Source: JBMNEH01 sp050948665
GTDB taxonomy: Bacteria; Bacillota; Clostridia; Christensenellales; UMGS416
Assembly (NCBI GenBank): GCA_050948665.1
Contig: JBMNEH010000001.1
Location: 1,178,001-1,242,000, forward strand
Length of the DNA stretch: 64,000 nt
Reading direction: 5' to 3'
Shown here: piece by piece, positions 1 through 6,842 of the stretch
How positions within the stretch are numbered: position 1 is the first letter of the stretch
Layout: every line of letters starts with the position of its first letter
Program-made: the position numbers and the translations under genes
The notes under the pieces: model-generated
Told to the model about the DNA's origin: nothing
The model's database searches: none
What the model saw: only the letters and a program-made list of their open reading frames with translations

Positions 1-709
1 TGTGCCCAAGGATGGGGATCCGTCCTATGCATTAATGCTGCGATGGAAGAAAGAAGGGATCATTCGCCACATCGGCTTGACAAACCACAGTGCCGCCAGG
101 GCTATCGAAGCCGCCCGCTCCGGCCTGTATGATACATTGCAATACCCTCTCAGCTGTCTTTCCGGCGGTGTGGACATGGACGTGATTTCAGCCTGCAGAG
201 AGGAGAATGTCGGCCTTATCGCCATGAAGGGAATGTCAGGGGGATTGATTCGCAGGGCGGAACTCTCTTTTGTTTGGATGGAACAGTACGACCATATTGT
301 CCCGATTTGGGGTGTACAGTATATGCATGAGCTTGAGGAGTTCCTGACCCTTTCTCAAAATCCTCCCCAAATGACCCAAGCGCTTGCGGCTGAAATCGAG
401 AAAGAGAAAGAAGACCTGGCCGGCGGATTTTGCCGCAGCTGCGGATATTGCATGCCCTGTCCTGCAGGAATCCCTATATTCAACTGCGCCCGCATGATGC
501 TGCTTATCGGACGAAGCCCCTGGCAACAGTGGGTTACACCGGAATGGCAGGCGAATATGAAAAAAATCGAAGATTGCCTTCATTGCAATACATGCATGGC
601 CCGCTGTCCTTATCACTTGGATACGCCTGCATTGCTGGCGCAAAATCTCCGTGAGTATAAGGATTTTCTCAAGAAAATGCATATTCCCTCTGAAGTGTTT
701 GACCTCTAG
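1..709 (+). CDS. Aldo/keto reductase with C-terminal 4Fe-4S ferredoxin domain (5' partial)
   Basis: The reading frame is open from the first bases, so the true start lies upstream of the window and only the last ~235 residues are seen. The visible part begins within the reductase barrel (a KEGIIRHIGLTNH-type strand) and ends in a ferredoxin-like module. That module has cysteine clusters CRSCGYCMPCP and CLHCNTCMARCPY, which fit two 4Fe-4S clusters. Such proteins are common in anaerobic Clostridia as predicted NAD(P)H oxidoreductases with an electron-transfer tail; the substrate cannot be inferred. A consensus promoter follows it, so the next gene is a separate unit. Confidence 0.85.
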   Translation, partial: VPKDGDPSYALMLRWKKEGIIRHIGLTNHSAARAIEAARSGLYDTLQYPLSCLSGGVDMDVISACREENVGLIAMKGMSGGLIRRAELSFVWMEQYDHIVPIWGVQYMHELEEFLTLSQNPPQMTQALAAEIEKEKEDLAGGFCRSCGYCMPCPAGIPIFNCARMMLLIGRSPWQQWVTPEWQANMKKIEDCLHCNTCMARCPYHLDTPALLAQNLREYKDFLKKMHIPSEVFDL

Positions 710-762
710 TTCTCCATGTGAACCGTGTTGTTTCTATTTCGCGTTGTTGTCAAAGAAAAAGC

Positions 763-791
763 TTGACAGCGCCGCGTTTTGTGTTTATAAT
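763..791 (+). promoter_or_regulatory. Sigma-A-type promoter of the ylxM-ffh operon
   Basis: A perfect -35 TTGACA (763-768) and a perfect -10 TATAAT (786-791) are separated by 17 bp. The expected transcript start is near 798, just ahead of ylxM. Confidence 0.88.
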
Positions 792-792
792 T

Positions 793-811
793 GTCAAGGC
801 ATTTCCTTGAC
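793..811 (+). repeat. Perfect 7-bp inverted repeat at the 5' end of the ylxM-ffh mRNA
   Basis: GTCAAGG (793-799) and CCTTGAC (805-811) form a perfect hairpin with a 5-nt loop. It begins just after the -10 box and ends at the first base of the ribosome binding site CGGAGG (811-816). It could be an operator or a 5' stabilising hairpin; no known regulator is recognised. Confidence 0.55.
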
Positions 812-821
812 GGAGGCGAGT

Positions 822-1148
822 ATGGAGGAACGTGTGACCATGGGCTGGCTGCTGGCTACCTACCGCCGGTGTCTGCCGGAAAAGCAGGCGCGAACTCTTT
901 CTCTTTTTTTCGAGGATGACTTTTCATTGGCTGAGATCGCAGAGACGGAAAATGTCAGCCGACAGGCCGTTCATGAAACAATCAGAAGAGGGGAGGAGGA
1001 GTTGCTTCGACTGGAAAGCGGGCTTCACCTTATGGCCAAGGAAAAGAGCTTCGACGCCTTACGGAGGAAGCGGATGCCTATGTATCCGATGGGCAGCCCG
1101 AGCTTAAACTGCGACTTCGTAAGATATTGGAGCTATTGGAGGATATAG
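822..1148 (+). CDS. ylxM: YlxM-family SRP-associated DNA-binding protein, apparently frameshifted near its C-terminus
   Basis: The ATG at 822 follows CGGAGG at good spacing. The N-terminal ~75 residues match the YlxM/p13 family: a helix-turn-helix sigma-70 region 4-like fold with the signature FSLAEIAETENVSRQAV. It lies directly upstream of ffh, as is usual. After about residue 75 this frame becomes unlike the family (ending ..VRYWSYWRI). Switching into another frame near 1042-1046 instead gives ELRRLTEEADAYV and then LRLRKILELLEDID, a typical YlxM C-terminal helix, ending at 1165 and overlapping the ffh start. One extra A in the A4 run at 1042-1045 restores a single ~114-residue protein. The family is thought to modulate SRP assembly. 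The loss is either a real mutation or a sequence error. Confidence 0.8.
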   Translation: MEERVTMGWLLATYRRCLPEKQARTLSLFFEDDFSLAEIAETENVSRQAVHETIRRGEEELLRLESGLHLMAKEKSFDALRRKRMPMYPMGSPSLNCDFVRYWSYWRI

Positions 1149-1154
1149 ACACCC

Positions 1155-2483
1155 ATGGCATTTGAAGGCCTCTCTGAAAAACTGCAAAATGCTTTTAAAG
1201 CCCTGACCAACCGGGGCAAGATTACGGAAGCAGATTTAAAACCCGCCATGCGGGAGGTTCGGCTGGCTTTACTGGAAGCTGATGTAAACTATCTTGTGGT
1301 ACGCTCCTTTGTACAAAAGATAACAGAGCGTGCTATGGGAGCAGAGGTGCAGAGCAGTCTGACTCCCGGTCAGCAGATCATAAAGATTGTAAATGAGGAA
1401 TTGACCGCATTAATGGGCTCGACCAGAGCCGGCCTGACTTTTTCTTCAAAGCCGATCACTGTTTATCTTCTCTGCGGCCTTCAGGGTGCGGGGAAAACCA
1501 CCATGGCTGCCAAACTGGGACTCTATTTGAAGAAGAACGAACGAAAAAAGCCGCTGCTGGTTGCCTGCGATATCTACCGACCCGCCGCTATCCAGCAGCT
1601 CCAAACCGTTGGAAAACAAGCGGAACTGCCGGTTTTTGAAAAGGGAACGCAGGAGCCCGTATTGACCGCAAAGGAAGCCCTTGAGGAAGCCCGATACTTT
1701 GGCTATGACGTGGTCATTCTGGATACTGCCGGACGCCTGCAGGTGGACGAAAAACTGATGGACGAGCTTTCCCGGATGAAGGAGGCAGTCAAGCCGCAGG
1801 AAATTTTGCTGGTGGTGGATGCCATGATCGGCCAAGAGTCGGTCAATGTGGCGCAGGCCTTTGATAAAAAACTGGGTATCGACGGTGTGATACTGACCAA
1901 GTTGGATTCCGACACTCGCGGCGGCGCCGCCCTATCTATAAAGGCTGTTACCGGGAAGCCCATAAAGTTTGCCGGTATAGGTGAGAAACTGTCGGATATT
2001 GAACCATTCCATCCGTCCCGTATGGCCTCCAGGATATTGGGCATGGGCGATATGCTTACCTTGATTGAAAAAGCACAGCAGGAATTTGATGATAAAGCCG
2101 CCCGGAGCATGGAAAAGAAGCTCAGGGAGCAGTCCTTTACATTGGAAGATTTTTTGGAGCAATTTGCACAGATAAAGAAGATGGGATCTATGCAGGATAT
2201 TCTCGGCATGATCCCGGGCGGCAATAAGATCCAAGCCGGCGATATTGATGAGAGGCAAATCAATAAAGTGGAAGCCATCATTCGCTCAATGACCCCAAGA
2301 GAGCGCCGCCACCCGGAGTTGCTCCAAGCCAGCCGAAAGAGACGAATCGCAGCCGGTTCGGGGACTTCGGTCCAACAGGTGAATCAATTGCTCAGACAGT
2401 TTGAGCAAATAAGGAAGATGATGAAGCAATTTGGCGGTAAAGGCGGCAAGCGAAAACTGATGCGCGGCTTTGGCAGTTTCTAA
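1155..2483 (+). CDS. ffh: Signal recognition particle protein Ffh (SRP54)
   Basis: SRP GTPase that binds signal sequences of nascent membrane and secreted proteins together with SRP RNA and delivers ribosomes to FtsY. Domain order is N (residues 1-90), G (about 100-295) and a methionine-rich M domain (about 300-442). Visible motifs are the P-loop GLQGAGKTT, DTAGR and TKLD. The SRP RNA-binding helix-turn-helix contains SRKRRIAAGSGTS. Length is normal at 442 residues. Its start overlaps the restored end of ylxM (to 1165), indicating co-translation. It heads a ribosome-maturation operon through trmD. Confidence 0.97.
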   Translation: MAFEGLSEKLQNAFKALTNRGKITEADLKPAMREVRLALLEADVNYLVVRSFVQKITERAMGAEVQSSLTPGQQIIKIVNEELTALMGSTRAGLTFSSKPITVYLLCGLQGAGKTTMAAKLGLYLKKNERKKPLLVACDIYRPAAIQQLQTVGKQAELPVFEKGTQEPVLTAKEALEEARYFGYDVVILDTAGRLQVDEKLMDELSRMKEAVKPQEILLVVDAMIGQESVNVAQAFDKKLGIDGVILTKLDSDTRGGAALSIKAVTGKPIKFAGIGEKLSDIEPFHPSRMASRILGMGDMLTLIEKAQQEFDDKAARSMEKKLREQSFTLEDFLEQFAQIKKMGSMQDILGMIPGGNKIQAGDIDERQINKVEAIIRSMTPRERRHPELLQASRKRRIAAGSGTSVQQVNQLLRQFEQIRKMMKQFGGKGGKRKLMRGFGSF

Positions 2484-2540
2484 GAGCAAATCCGGAAACG
2501 GTTGCTATATATTTTTTTGAATTAAACGGAGGAAAAATCC

Positions 2541-2783
2541 ATGGCAGTGAAAATTCGTATGCGGCGCGCGGGCGCAAAAAAAGCTCCCTTTTATCGTATT
2601 GTTGTAGCAGATGCCCGCGCACCCCGTGACGGCAGCAATATTGAGGAAGTCGGTTATTATAATCCCCTGACTACACCCATCGACTTAAAGGTGAACGCAG
2701 AGCGCGTACAGTTTTGGATGAAGAAAGGCGCCCAGCCCACGCAGACGGTTCGAGATCTGCTGAAGAAGGCCGGCGTACTGTAA
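2541..2783 (+). CDS. rpsP: 30S ribosomal protein S16
   Basis: Small ribosomal subunit protein needed for 30S assembly, 80 residues, the usual length. The N-terminus VKIRMRRAGAKKAPFYRIVV and the downstream RDGSNIEEVGYYNP motif are diagnostic of S16. The ATG follows a GGAGG site. It sits between ffh and khpA in the standard Bacillota order and ends 12 bp before the next start. Confidence 0.97.
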   Translation: MAVKIRMRRAGAKKAPFYRIVVADARAPRDGSNIEEVGYYNPLTTPIDLKVNAERVQFWMKKGAQPTQTVRDLLKKAGVL

Positions 2784-2795
2784 GGAGGAAATCCC

Positions 2796-3038
2796 TTGAA
2801 TAGTGAAATGATTGATTTGGTGTCCCTTATCGCGAAGTCTCTTGTCCGCGAACCGGACAAGGTGGTAGTAAAGGCAACGGAAACCGAAAACGGTGTGACT
2901 CTTGAATTATCCGTAGCGCCCGAAGATATGGGCAGGGTCATTGGGAAACAAGGACGTATCGCTAAAGCCATCCGCACCCTTGTAAAGGCAGCATCCGCGG
3001 GCGATGAGGTCAGATACAACGTGGAGATCACGGATTGA
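2796..3038 (+). CDS. khpA: KhpA (YlqC) KH-domain RNA-binding protein
   Basis: An 80-residue single KH domain protein. The RNA-binding GXXG loop reads IGKQGRIAKAIRTL. KhpA with KhpB binds RNA and influences cell length and division in several Gram-positive bacteria. The start is TTG, chosen because AAGGAGG lies 8-9 bp upstream and the frame then matches the family from its first residue. Its stop overlaps the TTG start of rimM by four bases. Confidence 0.93.
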   Translation: MNSEMIDLVSLIAKSLVREPDKVVVKATETENGVTLELSVAPEDMGRVIGKQGRIAKAIRTLVKAASAGDEVRYNVEITD

Positions 3039-3559
3039 CCCGGGAGCCATTACTTTTCGCCGGCACTGTGGTAAAGCCTCAGGGGATAAGGGGAGAGGTC
3101 CGGGTGAAGCCCGAAACCGATTCCCCTTCTGACTGGGTTGCCATAAAAACTGTGGAGATGCGCTTAGGCGAAGTTTCCCTTGGCGTGCGCCGTGTTTTAT
3201 CCACCAGAGTCATGGATTCGCTTGTTGTGATCGCACTTGAGGGTGTGAAGGACAGAGAAGCCGCAGAATCACTTCGAGCCGTGACTTTGTGGGTGGAACG
3301 AAGCCATGTAGAGAAGAAAGGCAGGGTGTTTTTGGCCGACATACCGGGTTGCGTGGTATCTGATGAATCAGGTATTATCTACGGTAACGCGCTCCGGGTC
3401 GAGCAATATCCGGGAAACGATGTGTTGGTTCTGCAAAGCGCTTCTGGCCTTATTTTCCTGCCCATGGTGGATAAAGTCATCCGCCGCATCAATATCCGGG
3501 AGAACAGGATTGTTGTCGATAGCCGGGGCGTGAAGGAGACAGCCGTATATGAAGATTAG
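3035..3559 (+). CDS. rimM: Ribosome maturation factor RimM
   Basis: Assists maturation of the 30S head around S19 and 16S processing. It has 174 residues with the N-terminal RimM barrel (FAGTVVKPQGIRGEVRV) and the C-terminal PRC-like domain (GNDVLVLQS, FLPMVDKVI). The TTG start overlaps the khpA stop, and the 3' end overlaps trmD by 11 bp, so the three genes are translationally coupled. Confidence 0.95.
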   Translation: MTREPLLFAGTVVKPQGIRGEVRVKPETDSPSDWVAIKTVEMRLGEVSLGVRRVLSTRVMDSLVVIALEGVKDREAAESLRAVTLWVERSHVEKKGRVFLADIPGCVVSDESGIIYGNALRVEQYPGNDVLVLQSASGLIFLPMVDKVIRRINIRENRIVVDSRGVKETAVYED

Positions 3560-4304
3560 TATACTTACGCTGTTCCCGGAGGTGTTTTCGGGATATTTCA
3601 ATACCAGCATACCCGGGCGCGCGCAGGCGTCCGGTCTTATCAGTATTGAGATCGTCAATATCCGGGACTACGCCGACAACAAACATAAAAGAACTGATGA
3701 CGCACCTTTCGGCGGAGGCGCAGGTATGGTAATGATGGCACAACCAGTGTTTGATTGCGTGGAAAGCGTGAAGACTCGAATGCCCGAAGGAACAAAGCTA
3801 CAGTATATGTCTCCGCAAGGTCGAAAACTGGATGCGAAATATGCCAGGGAAATGGCGCAGAGAGAGAGTTTAATCTTTCTTTGCGGACATTATGAGGGGA
3901 TGGATCAACGCGTAATCGATCAGCTTGTGGACGAGGAGGTTTCTATCGGAGATTATGTGCTTACCGGCGGAGAGTTGGCCGCAATGGTTTGTACGGATGC
4001 TTTGATCAGGTTTATACCCGGCGTGGTGGGAAATACCTCCGTTCACGAGGAAGAGACATTTGAAAGCGGCTTGCTGGAATATCCGCAGTATACCCGACCC
4101 TCGGATTTTAGAGGGATGCATGTGCCCGAGGTATTGTTAAACGGAAATCATGCCCACATTGCCGAATGGCGACGCTACGCCTCCATCAAGAAGACCGCGA
4201 AGATACGCCCGGATTTGCTTTCCCGGTCTGTTCTGACAAAAAAAGAATTAAAATGGCTGCAGAAACAAGATTTTTGTCCGGATATCCTGAAAGAAGAGAT
4301 GTAA
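3549..4304 (+). CDS. trmD: tRNA (guanine-37-N1)-methyltransferase TrmD
   Basis: Uses S-adenosylmethionine to methylate G37 of tRNAs with G36, preventing +1 frameshifts. It has 251 residues. The SPOUT trefoil-knot signatures GDYVLTGGELA and LLEYPQYTRP are present, as is the N-terminal LTLFPEVF. It overlaps rimM by 11 bp and is last in the operon before an apparent promoter for rplS. Confidence 0.97.
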   Translation: MKISILTLFPEVFSGYFNTSIPGRAQASGLISIEIVNIRDYADNKHKRTDDAPFGGGAGMVMMAQPVFDCVESVKTRMPEGTKLQYMSPQGRKLDAKYAREMAQRESLIFLCGHYEGMDQRVIDQLVDEEVSIGDYVLTGGELAAMVCTDALIRFIPGVVGNTSVHEEETFESGLLEYPQYTRPSDFRGMHVPEVLLNGNHAHIAEWRRYASIKKTAKIRPDLLSRSVLTKKELKWLQKQDFCPDILKEEM

Positions 4305-4319
4305 AAGGACAAAAAGGTC

Positions 4320-4348
4320 TTGCTTTTTATTTACGCATGTTGTAAAAT
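4320..4348 (+). promoter_or_regulatory. Probable promoter of rplS
   Basis: -35 TTGCTT (4320-4325), a 17-bp spacer and -10 TAAAAT (4343-4348). This would give a leader of about 65 nt before rplS. Confidence 0.6.
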
Positions 4349-4354
4349 TAAAAT

Positions 4355-4420
4355 GTTGTGACGGCGGTCCGCTGACTCTATGGCGAGCATGAACGCCGGA
4401 TTATAAGGAGGAACATACAT
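4355..4420 (+). ncRNA. Possible ribosomal protein L19 leader (autoregulatory)
   Basis: The short leader between the predicted promoter and rplS can form competing stems. CGGCG (4362-4366) or GGCG (4382-4385) can each pair with CGCCG (4394-4398), just before the ribosome binding site. L19 leaders with this role are known upstream of rplS in Bacillota. Assignment is by position and pairing only. Confidence 0.45.
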
Positions 4421-4768
4421 ATGTTCGATATTCACACTCTGGAGTTGGAACAGCTCCGTACGGATCTCCCTGATTTCCGTGTTGGTGATACCGTTCGCGT
4501 AAATGTAAAAGTTGTCGAGGGCACCCGTGAACGCATTCAAGCTTATGAGGGCATTTGCATTGCCCGACGGGGCGGCTCCAACAGAGAAACATTTACCGTT
4601 CGCCGTATTTCCTACGGTGTTGGCGTAGAACGTACTTTTCCCCTCCACAGTCCCCGAATCAGTTCCATTGATATTATTCGACGGGGTAAGGTGCGCCGCG
4701 CCAAGTTGTACTACCTGCGGAATGTCAGCGGCAAAGCTGCCAAGGTCAAGGAAAGAACCGATTATTGA
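4421..4768 (+). CDS. rplS: 50S ribosomal protein L19
   Basis: Large-subunit protein at the 30S-50S interface, 115 residues, normal length. Recognised by FRVGDTVRVNVKVVEG, the RIQAYEGICIARRGG motif and the basic C-terminal RRGKVRRAKLYYLR. An AAGGAGG site lies upstream of the ATG. A strong terminator hairpin follows, so it is probably expressed alone from its own promoter. Confidence 0.97.
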   Translation: MFDIHTLELEQLRTDLPDFRVGDTVRVNVKVVEGTRERIQAYEGICIARRGGSNRETFTVRRISYGVGVERTFPLHSPRISSIDIIRRGKVRRAKLYYLRNVSGKAAKVKERTDY

Positions 4769-4785
4769 TTTTGTATCGCGAAGGT

Positions 4786-4816
4786 GGCCATCCGTACGCT
4801 CGGGTGGCTGCTTTTG
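4786..4816 (+). terminator. Rho-independent terminator after rplS
   Basis: GGCCATCCG (4786-4794) pairs with CGGGTGGCT (4801-4809) over a 6-nt loop with G-U pairs, followed by CTTTTG. Confidence 0.7.
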
Positions 4817-4836
4817 TTAAATAGGAGGCTTGCGGT

Positions 4837-6183
4837 ATGGATAAGAACGGATTACTATCGCGGGTGAAAGAAGTTTTACTCCGCTATCACGTAGATTCCG
4901 GTACGGTCATGCTTGCCGCAGTCTCCGGCGGCCGGGATTCCGTGGTTTTGTTGGATATTTTATGTCGGCTGCGCAAAGAAATGGGATTTTCCCTGCACTG
5001 CGCGCATGTGAATCATCATATACGCGCGGAAGCCTGCGATGACGCGGCGTTTGTCGCGGATTTGTGTCAAACGGAAAACATTCCTTTCCTGCTCAAGGAT
5101 GTGGACGTACCTTCATACCATAGAAGGACGAAATTTTCTCCGGAAGCGGCAGCAAGAGAGCTTCGTTACCGCGCGTTGGATGAAGCCGCGGATTCCTGCG
5201 GTGCTACGTGGATACTGACTGCCCATCATGCCGATGATCAGACAGAGACCATCCTTCTTCGCTTTATACGCGGGGCCGCTCCCGCGGGGCTTTGCGGCAT
5301 GGCCGAGGCTCGAGGTCGATTGCTACGCCCGATGTTGGATATCAGGGGAGAGGAACTGAAGGCATATGCTGAAAAAAGGCGACTGCATTGGAGGGAGGAC
5401 TGTACAAACAAAGATTTGACCGTACCAAGGAACGCGTTAAGATACGACGTTATTCCGGCGCTTGAGGCGGCACATCACGGCGCCGGCGAGAATATCCGCA
5501 GGGCCGCTGACCGTTTCCGTCGGGATGAGGATTTCTTTGCAACATTGCTGCAGCCCATACTGACACTTGTCGAGACCGGGGAAGACGGGAGCAGACGCTT
5601 GCCTGTTTCAGTTTTAGCCGGGCAACCACCCGCGATTTCTTTCCGGGTATTAGCGGCGCTTGCATGGGAAGAAGGTTTGACAGAAAAGCATATTGTTGCC
5701 GTGAGCGGATTATTAGGCAAAAACAAGACGGGCAGGCAATTTATCGGCCCGAATGGCTTGCGGATACAGCGGGAACGTGATATGCTCATATTCACTCGTG
5801 GGCGTCAGGAACCTAAGGAAGGCACATGCCGGCTTCAGATGGGAGATTTCCTGCTTCCCGATGGCTGTTTGGTGAACTGCGAGGAAATGTCGGCGGGGAT
5901 TTCATCCGCGAATACACAATATTTCGACGGGGATGCTCTGCCGGAGGAAGCGGTTTTCCGTCACCCGAGACCTGGGGACTGGATGATACCTCTTGGCATG
6001 CAAGGCAGAAAAAAACTGGGAGATATTTTCACCGATGCGCATTTTTCCCATTTTTCCCGCTGCGAAGCCTGGGTGCTGGCCGCAGGCAGACGGATACTTT
6101 GGGTACCGGATCTGGCGAGGATTGATGACAGCGTAAAACTGACTGATCATACAACAAGAGTTCTGCGGATTACTCTGCGATAG
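4837..6183 (+). CDS. tilS: tRNA(Ile)-lysidine synthetase TilS
   Basis: ATP-dependent ligation of lysine to C34 of tRNA-Ile(CAU), changing its codon from AUG to AUA. It has 448 residues. The N-type ATP pyrophosphatase P-loop reads AAVSGGRDSVVLLD, and the family signature HHADDQTETILLR follows. The C-terminal domain has the PGDWMIPLGMQGRKKLGDIF motif. Start ATG after TAGGAGG. It heads the conserved tilS-hpt-ftsH block. Confidence 0.96.
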   Translation: MDKNGLLSRVKEVLLRYHVDSGTVMLAAVSGGRDSVVLLDILCRLRKEMGFSLHCAHVNHHIRAEACDDAAFVADLCQTENIPFLLKDVDVPSYHRRTKFSPEAAARELRYRALDEAADSCGATWILTAHHADDQTETILLRFIRGAAPAGLCGMAEARGRLLRPMLDIRGEELKAYAEKRRLHWREDCTNKDLTVPRNALRYDVIPALEAAHHGAGENIRRAADRFRRDEDFFATLLQPILTLVETGEDGSRRLPVSVLAGQPPAISFRVLAALAWEEGLTEKHIVAVSGLLGKNKTGRQFIGPNGLRIQRERDMLIFTRGRQEPKEGTCRLQMGDFLLPDGCLVNCEEMSAGISSANTQYFDGDALPEEAVFRHPRPGDWMIPLGMQGRKKLGDIFTDAHFSHFSRCEAWVLAAGRRILWVPDLARIDDSVKLTDHTTRVLRITLR

Positions 6184-6197
6184 CAAAAGGAGAGAGC

Positions 6198-6746
6198 ATG
6201 GAGAATTTACATCCGGATATAGAGAGGGTGCTTTACAGCCAAGGGGATATTGCCCGAAAAGTGGAGTTGCTGGGACGGATCATTTCGCAGGACTACGCAG
6301 ACAAGGAGTTGCTTCTTGTGGGAGTTTTAAAGGGAGCTGTGATGTTCTACGCGGATTTGATCAGACAAATCACACTGCCGGTTCGGATGGACTTTATACA
6401 GGCCTCCAGTTACGGTACCTCTATGAACTCCAGCGGAACCATACGTCTGATAAAGGATTTGGACACGGACATCCATGGCATGCATGTTCTGGTGGTGGAG
6501 GATATTTTGGATACCGGCGAGACGATATATCATCTCAAACAGATATTTGCGCAGCGAAACCCCGAGTCAGTACGAATATGTGCGCTTTTCGACAAGCCTT
6601 CCCGAAGACAAGCGCCTATTACCGCAGATTATATCGGATATGAAATTCCGGATGTATTCATTGTGGGATACGGTCTTGATTTCGCAGAAAAGTATCGTAA
6701 TCTGCCCTATGTAGGAATCTTAAAGAAGAGAGTTTATGAGAATTGA
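6198..6746 (+). CDS. hpt: Hypoxanthine phosphoribosyltransferase
   Basis: Purine salvage enzyme converting hypoxanthine or guanine plus PRPP to IMP or GMP. It has 182 residues. The PRPP-binding loop VLVVEDILDTGETI and the substrate region FIVGYGLDFAEKYRNLPYVG are clear. It lies 14 bp after tilS with an AAAGGAGAG site. Confidence 0.96.
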   Translation: MENLHPDIERVLYSQGDIARKVELLGRIISQDYADKELLLVGVLKGAVMFYADLIRQITLPVRMDFIQASSYGTSMNSSGTIRLIKDLDTDIHGMHVLVVEDILDTGETIYHLKQIFAQRNPESVRICALFDKPSRRQAPITADYIGYEIPDVFIVGYGLDFAEKYRNLPYVGILKKRVYEN

Positions 6747-6768
6747 TTTTTTGTTGAACATTCGGTTA

Positions 6769-6798
6769 TTTACAGATGCGATGGCAAGATGCTATAAT
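6769..6798 (+). promoter_or_regulatory. Probable promoter of ftsH
   Basis: -35 TTTACA (6769-6774), an 18-bp spacer and -10 TATAAT (6793-6798), 45 bp upstream of ftsH. Confidence 0.68.
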
Positions 6799-6842
6799 TT
6801 ATACCGGCTTTTCGCCGGCAGCACCTGAAGGAGGTTGCTCTT

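Noticed and set aside
1032..1050. Programmed -1 frameshifting in ylxM
   Set aside because: The shift site does not offer a good slippery heptamer and no strong downstream stimulator is evident; a single-base loss in an A run is simpler.
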